Positions 16,617 to 25,053 of a stretch of 64,000 nt of DNA are shown here, piece after piece. The notes beneath the pieces were generated by a model. That model was not told where the DNA came from, searched no databases, and worked only from the letters and a program-made list of their open reading frames with translations. Position 1 is the stretch's first letter; every line of letters starts with the position of its first letter. The position numbers and the translations under genes are program-made. The stretch lies in contig NZ_FWXF01000017.1 in NCBI RefSeq assembly GCF_900176285.1, forward strand, positions 1 through 64,000. The letters run 5' to 3'. The stretch comes from Desulfacinum hydrothermale DSM 13146 (GTDB lineage: Bacteria; Desulfobacterota; Syntrophobacteria; Syntrophobacterales; DSM-9756).

Positions 16617-17819
16617 ATGGTGACGGAAGAAAAATTGCAAATTCCACACTCAGAGCAACCCTATCCTTACTATGCAGAAGATGAGATCGATCTTTCTGAG
16701 CTTCTTGCAGTGCTCTGGCGAAGAAAGATGACGATAATGCTGACCACCATCGGCATCGCGGGATTGGCACTGATTTTTTGCCTTATTTCCACAAAACAAT
16801 ACCTTGTAACGGCACAGATAACCCCCGGCGTCAGTAATTATAACAACGAAGGGGACCCCATACGACTAATGACGACAAATGATCTAGAAGGATGGTTTGA
16901 TAAAGAGGCATATCTGACTGTGTTAAAAGGAATTTTGAATGAAGAGGAACTAAGAAGGGTAAAAATTGGTGCGAGTGCGCCCAGGGGTTCAAATGTAGTG
17001 AGTCTGGAACTTTATTGGCCAGAAAAGAAAAAGGGAGAAGAAATATTGGACGTGGTTCTCGACTCCATGTCAAATATAAATAATTCCACATTGGTATTGG
17101 GAAAAAGCCTTCAGGTACCGATGAGCATCATTGAGGAAGGGATCTCAAGGCGTGAAAATAGTCTGAAGCAGTTGGAAATTGAGAAAGAGAAACTTGAAAG
17201 GGAGATTCAATTAAAAACATATGATCTGCAGGTTGCCAAAGAAAGCATCAAAGCAGTGGAGGAAAAGTTCGTCCGTACAAGTCAACTTATAAACGACCTA
17301 TCAAAAGAGTTGCGGGATATAAAGAAGAATACTGGTGCGCTTATATCGCTTAGAAATGAGCTTGCGAAAAGGTCTGGTGCAGATAAACTTTCGCTTCTGA
17401 TGTACACTAATATCATTCAGCAAAATATCTCTTATAATACACAAATCAGGCAACAGATCACAAATCTAAACACACGTATTGTTGATCTTGAGTTGTCAAA
17501 AAATGTCAAACAAAATAAATTAAAAAAAATTGAAGATAATATTAAGACACTCCAAGTTAAAAAAGACCAGGAATTGCCCTTGAAAAAGGCAAGGTTAAAA
17601 ACAGAAATAGCGACCTTGACGGCAAAAAAAGCAGCCCTTTCTCCCATTGAAGTGGTACAGGCACCATTCAGTTCACTCAGGCCCGTGAAACCCAAGACAG
17701 TCATGATCGTGACGCTTGGGGTGGTGGTGGGGGCGTTCATGGGTATATTCATGGCCTTTATTTTGGAGTTTATAAGCAGTAACAGGGAAAAGATTACAGG
17801 TACCCAAGGAAGGCAGTAA
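16617..17819 (+). CDS. Polysaccharide chain-length determinant (Wzz-like)
   Basis: A 400-residue inner-membrane protein with the Wzz topology. A short cytoplasmic N-terminus containing EIDLSELLAVLWRRKMTIM precedes a first membrane helix (about residues 42-62). A long periplasmic region is rich in coiled coil (about 150-345), and a second helix near the C-terminus (about 363-388) follows a Pro-containing motif (SSLRPVKPK). It sets O-chain length by working with Wzy. No Walker motifs follow, so it is not a fused tyrosine kinase. The gene is strongly AT-rich with A-rich codons, unlike both neighbours. GGAGGGAG stands just before the ATG. Confidence 0.85.
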   Translation: MVTEEKLQIPHSEQPYPYYAEDEIDLSELLAVLWRRKMTIMLTTIGIAGLALIFCLISTKQYLVTAQITPGVSNYNNEGDPIRLMTTNDLEGWFDKEAYLTVLKGILNEEELRRVKIGASAPRGSNVVSLELYWPEKKKGEEILDVVLDSMSNINNSTLVLGKSLQVPMSIIEEGISRRENSLKQLEIEKEKLEREIQLKTYDLQVAKESIKAVEEKFVRTSQLINDLSKELRDIKKNTGALISLRNELAKRSGADKLSLLMYTNIIQQNISYNTQIRQQITNLNTRIVDLELSKNVKQNKLKKIEDNIKTLQVKKDQELPLKKARLKTEIATLTAKKAALSPIEVVQAPFSSLRPVKPKTVMIVTLGVVVGAFMGIFMAFILEFISSNREKITGTQGRQ

Positions 17820-18081
17820 AGGGCATGCCCCTTAACGGTGGGGGGGCAGATGCTGGCTTTCTCGCCATTTGGAACGCATCCATCTCCCCAATTGCCCCTC
17901 CCCTGTTTCATGTTCGGCATCCATGGGCCTCTGGAAGAGGGGCTGCACGGCAGGGTGGGATACATGGGAGCCGGGTCCCATGCTGTGCACTGCTAGGAGA
18001 GATCCTTCACCGTAAGGATCGTTAGCCCCCGCACATAAAAAATGCCCATGGAGTCGGGGGCCTTACGGAGGGTGGAAGCGC
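17820..18081. other. Non-coding stretch after the polysaccharide cluster
   Basis: No convincing gene. Several small hairpins can be drawn, for example ATGGGA/TCCCAT (17962-17979), GATCCTT/AAGGATC (18001-18020) and AGCCCCC/GGGGGCC (about 18023-18062). A 66-codon open frame (17825-18025) has no recognisable features. Confidence 0.4.
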
Positions 18082-18118
18082 AAAAAAGCCGCATCCCTTA
18101 AAGGGGTGCGGCTTTTTT
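18082..18118. terminator. Bidirectional Rho-independent terminator
   Basis: AAAAAAGCCGCATCCC, a short TTAAA loop, and GGGGTGCGGCTTTTTT form a long perfect or near-perfect stem with A-run and T-run on either side. It can end transcription from the polysaccharide cluster (plus strand) and from the tRNA-Leu gene (minus strand). Confidence 0.92.
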
Positions 18119-18125
18119 GATCGAA

Positions 18126-18213
18126 TGGTGCCGAAGCGGGGACTCGAACCCCGACAGGCCTATTGCCCACTAGATCCTGAATCTAGCGCGTCTACCAATT
18201 CCGCCACTTCGGC
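18126..18213 (-). tRNA. tRNA-Leu (anticodon CAG)
   Basis: On the minus strand the 88-base gene begins GCCGAAGTGGCGGAATTGG and ends with the complementary CTTCGGC, discriminator A and an encoded CCA. The anticodon stem-loop is CTAGA-TTCAGGA-TCTAG, giving anticodon CAG. It has the long class II variable arm expected of leucine tRNAs and a T-arm with GGTTCGAGTCCCC. Confidence 0.95.
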
Positions 18214-18322
18214 ATTATAGTAGGTGCGAAAAGCATTGCCTTCAAGGCGTGCCTAAATTATGGTAAAAGGCCTTGAGTGTCAAGCCCAATTTCGTGCGGA
18301 ATCGGAGGTTCCAAAGCAGGAA

Positions 18323-19273
18323 ATGAAAGTCTACAGGGACATCGCATCCATTGAAAAACCGTTCCGGAATCCGGTGATCACCATCGGCAATTTCGACGGC
18401 GTGCATCGCGGCCACCGGGCCCTCTTCCAACGAGTGATTGGTTGGGCCAGGAAGCTGAAAGGCGAGTCGGTGGTCATGACCTTTGATCCGCACCCGCTCC
18501 AAGTGCTGCGTCCTGGAAACGGCCCCAATTTTATCACGCCCTACGCCCGCAAGCTGGAGCTGATGGAGCAGGAAGGGATCGACGTGGCCATAGTGGTGCC
18601 CTTCAGCCAGGATTTCGCACGCATTTCGGCCCATGACTTCGTGAAGGATCTGTTGGTGGACCGGATCGGAATCCGCGGCATCGTGGTGGGCTACGACTAC
18701 CGGTTCGGCCGGGGCCGGGAAGGCAACATCAAGATGCTCCGAGACCTGGGGATTCGCTACGGTTTCCAGGTGGAGATGGTTTCCGGCATCGAACTGGACG
18801 GCACGGTGGTGAGTTCCACGGCCATCCGGCACCTCATCCGAGACGGGCGCATCCAGGAAGCGGAAACGCTTCTGGGGCGTCCCTACGAGATCACCGGACA
18901 GGTGGTCAAAGGAAGAGAGCGGGGCCGGCTTTTGGGGTTCCCCACGGCCAACATCCGTGTGGAAACCCAGGTTCCTCCCAAGGCGGGCGTCTACGCGGTG
19001 GAAGTGGAACTGGACGGAGAAATCTACTGGGGAGCGGCCAACTTCGGTACCAATCCCACTTTCGGAGATCCCGAACCGTCCCTGGAGGTCCACCTGCTGG
19101 ATTTCCAAGGGGATCTTTACGGCAAGGAATTGACGGTGCGCTTCGTGGCCAAACTCCGGGATGAGCAGCGTTTCGACGGCCCCGAAGCCCTGGTGGACCA
19201 AATCCACAAAGACGTGGCCGAAACACGCCGAATCCTGGCTTCCCGAAAGCCCCTGGCCGCCGCCGCGTGTTAG
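18323..19273 (+). CDS. ribF: Bifunctional riboflavin kinase / FAD synthetase
   Basis: A 316-residue cytoplasmic enzyme making FMN and then FAD. The N-terminal nucleotidyltransferase domain shows TIGNFDGVHRGHRALF (about residues 20-35) and the later SSTAIRHLIRDGRI. The C-terminal flavokinase domain has GRLLGFPTANI, the beta-barrel segment GVYAVEVELDG, and NFGTNPTFG with LEVHLLDF. I use the ATG at 18323 because MKVYRDI is the common family start; an earlier in-frame ATG at 18260 adds 21 unconserved residues. A leaderless or weak ribosome-binding context (GGAGGT 12 bases upstream) is noted. Confidence 0.92.
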   Translation: MKVYRDIASIEKPFRNPVITIGNFDGVHRGHRALFQRVIGWARKLKGESVVMTFDPHPLQVLRPGNGPNFITPYARKLELMEQEGIDVAIVVPFSQDFARISAHDFVKDLLVDRIGIRGIVVGYDYRFGRGREGNIKMLRDLGIRYGFQVEMVSGIELDGTVVSSTAIRHLIRDGRIQEAETLLGRPYEITGQVVKGRERGRLLGFPTANIRVETQVPPKAGVYAVEVELDGEIYWGAANFGTNPTFGDPEPSLEVHLLDFQGDLYGKELTVRFVAKLRDEQRFDGPEALVDQIHKDVAETRRILASRKPLAAAAC

Positions 19274-19684
19274 GGGGTGGAGGCAAGATTTTTGATCTTT
19301 GCGCCTTTGCGTGCGAAAAGCATACACGCGAAGGCGCTGAGCAACAGATGAGGGCCCAAGGGGGGCGAAGGGCTTTTGTTGGTAAAGCACGGTGGTATGA
19401 TGGCGTTGCGTGCGGGAAGCAATCTCACGCCAAGGCGCCAAGCCGCAATGAAGAAAAGGAAAATTTTTTAGCGTCTTTGCGTCTTTGCGTGAGGATATAT
19501 TCTTTTAGGCCTGGGACGATTAGATTCACGCCGAGGGGAAAGGAAAAAATCTCACGCCAAGCCGCCAAGGAATTTGACCCTTTGCGTGAGACATGGAATA
19601 CACGCGGAGGCGTCAAGAAAGCTTGCGTCCTGGTTGAGGCGGGCGGGTGTTCACTCGCCCGCAAGCACACACGCTTGGGGGACG
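19274..19684. repeat. CTTTGCGT-family repeat region
   Basis: About 410 bases with no gene. It holds three units of a second palindromic repeat family. The complete one, 19424-19494, runs from CTCACGCCAAGGCGCCAAG to GCGTCTTTGCGTCTTTGCGT then GAG, with inverted ends CTCACGC/GCGTGAG and 8-base internal tandem units. A shorter one is at 19551-19592 (CTCACGCCAAGCCGCCAAGG ... CTTTGCGTGAG). A diverged inverted piece is at about 19297-19345 (CTTTGCGCCTTTGCGTGCG ... CACGCGAAGGCG). Confidence 0.75.
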
Positions 19685-20248
19685 TCAGAGAACCCCTTTG
19701 GGCGGAAGAAGCTTTTCAAGAAGCGATTTCAAAAATTCCAAGTCCTGCCCCTGTTTTTCCTGGATGGCTTCCAACCGAGTCAGTCGCCGGTTCATCTGCC
19801 ACTGCATCCGCAGGACAAATCCCAGGATCACGAGCGAGATGGTGATGAAGAGGCCGAACATCCACTGGAGTGTGTCGAAGCGTGCCTGAACGGCTTCGAA
19901 CCGGGCGTTCATCTCCGAGCGCAGATCATCGATGCGCTTGTTGAGCTTGGCGTCCAGATCATCGATGCGCTTGTTGAGCTTGGCGTCCAGATCGTCAATA
20001 CGCCCGTTCGATTTGGCATCCAATTCTTTGATCCGCCCAGTTAATTTGGCGTCCAGGTCGTCGATGCGTTTATTGAGCCTGGTATCCAGATCGTCGATGC
20101 GTTTTTCCAGGGACCGTTGGCCTTCTTCCAGTTTGGCCAGGCGCTCCACGATCTCACGGTCGCTGATCCGAGGCGCCGTCTCCACGGCCCTCGCCGGGGT
20201 CGCCAGCAGGGTGCAACAGAAAAAGATGAGGAGGACCAGGTGCTTCAT
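19685..20248 (-). CDS. Membrane-anchored coiled-coil protein with 11-residue repeats
   Basis: A 187-residue protein of unknown function. A signal peptide (residues 1-21, ending ATPARA) is followed by six consecutive 11-residue repeats (residues 50-115) of the type RIDDLDAKLNK, plus a seventh weak one. A membrane helix (about 127-148, FGLFITISLVILGFVL) and a charged tail (about 149-187) complete it. The topology suggests a periplasmic hendecad coiled coil and a cytoplasmic C-terminus. The DNA of the repeats (33-bp units, 19904-20101) is itself nearly tandem, so copy number may vary between strains. Its ATG overlaps the hflX stop (ATGA), so it is translated with hflX. I do not recognise the family. 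Confidence 0.8.
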   Translation of the reverse strand: MKHLVLLIFFCCTLLATPARAVETAPRISDREIVERLAKLEEGQRSLEKRIDDLDTRLNKRIDDLDAKLTGRIKELDAKSNGRIDDLDAKLNKRIDDLDAKLNKRIDDLRSEMNARFEAVQARFDTLQWMFGLFITISLVILGFVLRMQWQMNRRLTRLEAIQEKQGQDLEFLKSLLEKLLPPKGVL

Positions 20249-22002
20249 GGCAAGCTCCTGTGCCCTGTTCCATGCAAGGGGTTCGCTCCAAGGGCCTGAC
20301 AGAGCGGGCCGGCCTCCAATTCCCCACTATCCTCCTGAACCCTTTCCTCAGGGGCAACCGCTTCCTGGGGAAGGATAAACCGTTCCACTTTTCGCTCCAA
20401 GACCTCCACGAGCGGCTCCAGGGTGGATCGGTCGATGGCCGAAATGGCCACGGCGTCGTAACGGCGCAGGGCGCGCGCCAAAACGGGGGCGGGTGTCCGA
20501 TCCATCTTGTTGAAGACCAGCACCGAGGGCTTCCGGTCCAGATTCAGCCGCTTCAGCACCTTTTCCACCGATTCCATGTGCTCTTCATAATGGGGATTGC
20601 TCACATCCACCACGTGCAGGAGGATGTCCGCGTCGTGCAGTTCCTCCAAGGTGGCGGAAAAGGCGTCCAGCAGGTCCTGGGGCAGATCCCGGATGAAGCC
20701 CACGGTGTCGGTGACGATCACTTCCATGTCCCTGGGAAAGCGCAGCCGCCGGCTGGTGGGATCGAGCGTGGCGAAGAGGCGGTCTTCGGCACCGACTCGG
20801 CTGTGGGTGAGGGTATTGAGCAGGGTGGATTTTCCCGCGTTGGTGTAGCCCACGATGGACAGGATGGGCACCTGGTTTCGCAATCGCTTGGAGCGTCTCT
20901 GGGAGCGGTTCTTTTTTACCTGATCCAATTGCCTTTCCAGGTGAGCGATCCGGTCCTTGATGCGGCGCCGGTTGATCTCCAGCTTGGTCTCACCGGGGCC
21001 GCGCATGCCGATGCCGCCCCGGAGCCGCGAGAGGGCATCGTCTTTCACACCCAGACGGGGCAGCAGGTATTTAAGCTGGGCGATCTCCACCTGGAGCTTG
21101 CCTTCCCGGCTTTGGGCCCGCTGGGCGAAGATGTCCAGGATGAGCTGGGTTCGATCGATGACCCGCAGCTCCGTGATGTCCGTAATGGCACGGACCTGGG
21201 ACGGGTTGAGATCCTGGTCGAAGATGAGAAGATCCACGCCGCACTGAAGCGCCCGCACGATGATCTCGCCCAGCTTCCCCTTGCCGATCAGGTACCTGGG
21301 ATTGGATTGCCGTTGGCGCTGGATCAGGGTGTCGGCCACGGTGATGCCGGCGCTTTGGGCCAGTTCCACCAGTTCCTGCATGGACGCCGCGGCCTCGTCC
21401 CGATCCAGGTCCGTCACGCTCACCAGGATGGCCCGGTCCTTGGCCGAGGCCGCCGGCAGGGCCCGGCGGCTCCTTTCCAGTTCTTCTTCCAGAGATTGGA
21501 TGAATCGGGAAAAATGCAGCTGCGGTTCCGCGCAGGGCATCACGGGCAGGATTTCCCACGCCGGGCGATCCCCTGTGTTTCCGGGAAAGATGTGGGCCAC
21601 TTCCAGGTCCCGGGCGCCTCCGTGGGCGTCCATGCGAACCGCGGCCACGCAGTCCAGGCGCAGAAAGACCAGGTCCATGAGGTCGTCCTGGCTGAGGGGT
21701 TCCCCCTTCAGGTGGGTGTGGACGAAGCGAAGACCCCGCAGGCGCCAGCGGCCCCCGCGGCTTTTGGGCAGATCGGGGATGTAGATGGATCGAGGATCAC
21801 CCACCAGCACCATCTCCACCGATCCGTCCCGAGCCAACATGAGGCCCACCTGACGGCCGCTTTCCTGGGACAGGCGCGCCAGGTCCCGGGCCAGGTCGGG
21901 AGAGACGATGTCTTCGGGGGCGCAACGGCGCCTGGTGAGGTTTTCCAGGCGCTTGCGCACCTGTTTTTTTAACCCTGTGGTCTGGCCGTAAACCCTGCGA
22001 AT
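20245..22002 (-). CDS. hflX: Ribosome-associated GTPase HflX, probable ATT start
   Basis: A long-form HflX (585 residues from ATT 22002, or 571 from GTG 21960). An N-terminal extension precedes the HflX domain, which has PRYLIGKGKLGEI and GGIGMRGPGETKLEINRR. The G domain has the P-loop GYTNAGKSTLLN (about residues 370-381 in GTG numbering), ATLDPTSR, DTVGFIRDLP and FNKMD. It splits or rescues stalled ribosomes. No ATG/GTG/TTG start lies upstream of 21960, but the frame stays open and codes VYGQTTGLKKQ, a conserved-looking start region. GGAGGG (22016-22011) is spaced 8 bases before ATT at 22002. I therefore favour the rare ATT start. Confidence 0.85.
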   Translation of the reverse strand: MRRVYGQTTGLKKQVRKRLENLTRRRCAPEDIVSPDLARDLARLSQESGRQVGLMLARDGSVEMVLVGDPRSIYIPDLPKSRGGRWRLRGLRFVHTHLKGEPLSQDDLMDLVFLRLDCVAAVRMDAHGGARDLEVAHIFPGNTGDRPAWEILPVMPCAEPQLHFSRFIQSLEEELERSRRALPAASAKDRAILVSVTDLDRDEAAASMQELVELAQSAGITVADTLIQRQRQSNPRYLIGKGKLGEIIVRALQCGVDLLIFDQDLNPSQVRAITDITELRVIDRTQLILDIFAQRAQSREGKLQVEIAQLKYLLPRLGVKDDALSRLRGGIGMRGPGETKLEINRRRIKDRIAHLERQLDQVKKNRSQRRSKRLRNQVPILSIVGYTNAGKSTLLNTLTHSRVGAEDRLFATLDPTSRRLRFPRDMEVIVTDTVGFIRDLPQDLLDAFSATLEELHDADILLHVVDVSNPHYEEHMESVEKVLKRLNLDRKPSVLVFNKMDRTPAPVLARALRRYDAVAISAIDRSTLEPLVEVLERKVERFILPQEAVAPEERVQEDSGELEAGPLCQALGANPLHGTGHRSLP

Positions 22003-22280
22003 GGTCTCTTCCCTCCGTTCATGACCTTGGACGCATGCTCAGTGTCGCACACTCTCCGGAAAAAGGGGCCGGCGCCCCTCGGCACCGTCAAGATAACACG
22101 ACCGGGAAAAAGAGGCGAGGAGCTCTTTGGTCCCATGATCTTCTGGATGGAAGCGGAACGCAACGTGCCAAAGGAAAGGCGGGGATTCAGGGGGGCCGGG
22201 ATCAGAAGCAGGGTGTGGGGACGCCCCCGGCCTTGGGAGTCCCCATCACGCGTTGCTCGTCGCGGGAAGCGGGGCTCCGC

Positions 22281-23615
22281 TCACATCTTTCGCCGGTCGA
22301 TGAGGCGCACCGCCTTGCCTTCGTTTTTCGGCAGACTGTGGGGCTCCACCAGGGTGACTCCCGGCGTGACCAGCAGTTCGCTCTTGAGTTCCTTGGTGAT
22401 CCGGTTGCGGATGCGCTGCAGGTGCCGCATGTCTTCCACGAAGATCCGGTCGGTCACCTCCACTTCCACCGTCATGGTGTCCACGTTGTCCTGGCGGTCC
22501 AGCACGATGCGGTAATTGTTGCCCACCTCGGGAATGCCCATGAGGACCTGTTCCACCTGGATCGGGAAGATGTTGACGCCCTTCAGGATGAACATGTCGT
22601 CGGACCGGCCCTGGATGCGGTCCAAGCGCCGATGGGGGCGGCCGCAGGGGCAGTCTCCCGGCAGGATCCGGGTGAGGTCCTTGGTGCGGTAGCGCAGCAA
22701 GGGCATGCCGTGGCGGGTGAGGGTGGTGAGGACCAGTTCGCCCATTTGGCCCTCGGCAACGGGTTCCAGGGTGTCGGGGTTGACGACCTCCACCAGATAG
22801 GCGTCTTCCCAGATGTGCATTCCGTTCTGGGCCTGGCACTCAAAGGCCACGCCGGGCCCGTTCATCTCCGAAAGGCCATAGCTGTTGAAGACCTTCACCC
22901 CGTAAAAGGCCTCCACACGGGAGCGAACCTCTTCCGAATAGGGTTCGGCCCCCAGGTAGGCGATGCGCAGGGACAGGTCCCGCTTGGGGTCCACGCCCAG
23001 TTCCTGCATCACGTCCATGAGCCTCAAGGCGTAGCTGGGAATGATGTGGAGGACCGTGGTCTGGAAGTCTTTCATGAGCTGGATCTGGCGCTTGGAATTG
23101 CCGGCGCCCGAAGGAATCGTCAGCATGCCCAGCCGTTCGGCTCCGTAGTGAAAGCCCAGGCCTCCCGTGAAGAGCCCGTAGCCCGTGAGGTTCTGAAAGG
23201 TGTCCCCGGGGCGCGCTCCGGTCATGTAAAGGCAGCGGGCCATGAGATCCGCCCAGGTCTCCAGGTCGTGGCGCGTGTAGAAGACCGCCGTGGCCTGGCC
23301 CGTGGTCCCCGATGAGACATGCAGACGTACCAGCTGGTCCCGGTCGACGCACAAAAATCCGTAGGGATAGGCGTCTCGGAGGTCCTGCTTGGTGGTGAAC
23401 GGAAGATGTGACACATCCTGCAGGCTGCGGATGTCTTCCGGGCGAAGTCCCTTGAGCCGTTCCCGATAGAAGGGGGAGCGGCCGGCCCGGCGCACGGTCT
23501 CCCTCAGCCGATCCACCTGCAAAGCCTCCAGCCGCTCTCGCGAAAGGGCTTCGTGTGCTGCGTCCCAGTAGGTGTCTTCCACTTTCCCGTTCCTCGATGG
23601 GTTCTTGGGTGTCAC
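22281..23615 (-). CDS. paaK: Phenylacetate-CoA ligase family protein
   Basis: About 444 residues, an adenylate-forming PaaK-type ligase that activates aryl or acyl acids to CoA thioesters. It shows VSSGTTGQATAVFYTR (ATP-binding P-loop), NSYGLSEMNGPGVAFEC, LLRYRTKDLTRI, and the C-terminal domain starting GRSDDMFILKGVNIFP, all in PaaK order. YWDAAHEALSRERL near the N-terminus is the usual family beginning. I choose GTG 23615; an upstream in-frame start at 23669 adds a low-complexity Arg-rich stretch. In sulfate reducers, several paralogs handle phenylacetate, indoleacetate or unknown acids, so the substrate is uncertain. It stands alone between hflX and dnaB. Confidence 0.88.
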   Translation of the reverse strand: MTPKNPSRNGKVEDTYWDAAHEALSRERLEALQVDRLRETVRRAGRSPFYRERLKGLRPEDIRSLQDVSHLPFTTKQDLRDAYPYGFLCVDRDQLVRLHVSSGTTGQATAVFYTRHDLETWADLMARCLYMTGARPGDTFQNLTGYGLFTGGLGFHYGAERLGMLTIPSGAGNSKRQIQLMKDFQTTVLHIIPSYALRLMDVMQELGVDPKRDLSLRIAYLGAEPYSEEVRSRVEAFYGVKVFNSYGLSEMNGPGVAFECQAQNGMHIWEDAYLVEVVNPDTLEPVAEGQMGELVLTTLTRHGMPLLRYRTKDLTRILPGDCPCGRPHRRLDRIQGRSDDMFILKGVNIFPIQVEQVLMGIPEVGNNYRIVLDRQDNVDTMTVEVEVTDRIFVEDMRHLQRIRNRITKELKSELLVTPGVTLVEPHSLPKNEGKAVRLIDRRKM

Positions 23616-23690
23616 GCTCTCGCCTCGCCTTCCATCCGCCCAGCGCCTGCGGCGTTCAGGCCGCCGCACCCTGCATGAAAAAAGACGGGC

Positions 23691-25049
23691 TCACTCCCCC
23701 GCCACGCTTTCGTCTTCCGGCGCCAGATCCTCAAATCGGGTATAGCTGTTGATGTAGGCCAACTTGATGCGCCCGGTGGGTCCATTTCGCTGCTTGCTCA
23801 CAATGATTTCCGCCGTACCCTTGTCCTTGCTTTCCGGGTTGTAGACCTCGTCGCGGTAGATGAAGGCGATCACATCGGCGTCCTGCTCGATGGCTCCCGA
23901 TTCACGAAGGTCGGAAAGCTGGGGCCGCTTGTCGTGGCGCTCTTCCACCTTGCGGTTGAGCTGGGACAGGGCCACCACGGGAACGTTCAGTTCCTTGGCC
24001 AGGGCTTTGAGCGAGCGGGAGATGTCGGAGATTTCCAGCTCCCGCCGTTCCGAATGCTCCCGGCTTCGCATGAGCTGCAGGTAGTCCACCATGATCATGC
24101 CGATACCGTGTTCCATCTTGAGCCGCCGGGCCTTGGCCCGAAGTTCCAGGGTGGTGATGGCGGGGGTGTCGTCGATGAAGATGGGGGCCTCCATGAAGTA
24201 GCCCGCGGCCGTGAGCAGCTTGGCGCAGTCCTGCTGACTCAAGAATCCCGTTCGCACCTTCTGGGAATCCACCCGCGCCTCGGAACACAAAAGGCGCATG
24301 GCCAGCTGTTCCTTGCTCATCTCCAGGGAAAAGACCGCACAGGGAATACCGCTCTTCATGGCGGCGTTTCGAGCGATGTTCAGGGCAAAGGCGGTCTTTC
24401 CCATGCTGGGCCGCCCGGCGATGATGATCAGATCGGAAGGTTGCAGGCCCGAGGTGATGTTGTCCAGGGCCCGGAAATGGGTGGGTACACCGGTGACCAG
24501 CTCGCGGCGTTCCTGGAGCGATTCGATGACTCGAATGCTCTCCTTGACCACATCCTTGATGGGGGCGTAGGAGTTGCGAATCCGGTTTTCCGTGATGGCG
24601 AAGATGGCTGACTCGGCCCGGTCCAGGACCTCTTCGGCGTTCTTACCCGCCCCGTAGCACCAGGAACTGATTTCGCCCGCCACTTGGATCAGGCGCCTCA
24701 GAACGGCCTTCTCGCTGACGATCTTGGCGTAGGTGGGAACGTTGGCCGCCGACGGAACCAGTTGCGTCAGTGAGGCCAGATAGGCGGCCCCACCGACGCT
24801 GTCCAGTTCCTGGCGTTTCTCAAGCATGTCGGTGACCGTGATCAGGTCCACCGGCTCGTTTTGCTCGAAAAGGTCCTGCATGGCCCGGAAGATGATCCGG
24901 TGCGCCTCCCGGTAGAACTCGTCCCCCCGCAGCAGCTCCAAGGCCGCGGCCAAACTGGTGTTGTCCTGGAGCAGCCCTCCCAGCAGCGACTGTTCCGCTT
25001 CCAGCTGGTGCGGAGGAACCCGGCGGAGTTCATCGGCAAGCGCTTCCAT
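23691..25049 (-). CDS. dnaB: Replicative DNA helicase
   Basis: A 452-residue RecA-type hexameric helicase that unwinds DNA at the replication fork. The N-terminal domain begins VPPHQLEAEQSLLGGLL. The C-terminal ATPase domain has Walker A GRPSMGKTAFALN (about residue 210), the Walker B region MIMVDYLQLM, and SQLNRKVEERHDKRPQLSDL followed by RESGAIEQDAD. No intein interrupts it and length is normal. It starts four bases after the rplI stop, the usual rplI-dnaB arrangement. Confidence 0.96.
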   Translation of the reverse strand: MEALADELRRVPPHQLEAEQSLLGGLLQDNTSLAAALELLRGDEFYREAHRIIFRAMQDLFEQNEPVDLITVTDMLEKRQELDSVGGAAYLASLTQLVPSAANVPTYAKIVSEKAVLRRLIQVAGEISSWCYGAGKNAEEVLDRAESAIFAITENRIRNSYAPIKDVVKESIRVIESLQERRELVTGVPTHFRALDNITSGLQPSDLIIIAGRPSMGKTAFALNIARNAAMKSGIPCAVFSLEMSKEQLAMRLLCSEARVDSQKVRTGFLSQQDCAKLLTAAGYFMEAPIFIDDTPAITTLELRAKARRLKMEHGIGMIMVDYLQLMRSREHSERRELEISDISRSLKALAKELNVPVVALSQLNRKVEERHDKRPQLSDLRESGAIEQDADVIAFIYRDEVYNPESKDKGTAEIIVSKQRNGPTGRIKLAYINSYTRFEDLAPEDESVAGE

Positions 25050-25053
25050 GGAT

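Noticed and set aside
17825-18025. A 66-codon gene after wzz
   Set aside because: No ribosome-binding site of note, odd composition and overlap with hairpin structures; no supporting feature.
18126-18213. tRNA-Leu as attachment site of a genomic island carrying the glycan cluster
   Set aside because: The cluster borders the tRNA, but I see no integrase gene and no second copy of the tRNA 3' end in the window.
20260-21972. A 570-codon plus-strand open frame
   Set aside because: Antisense to hflX; no family features.
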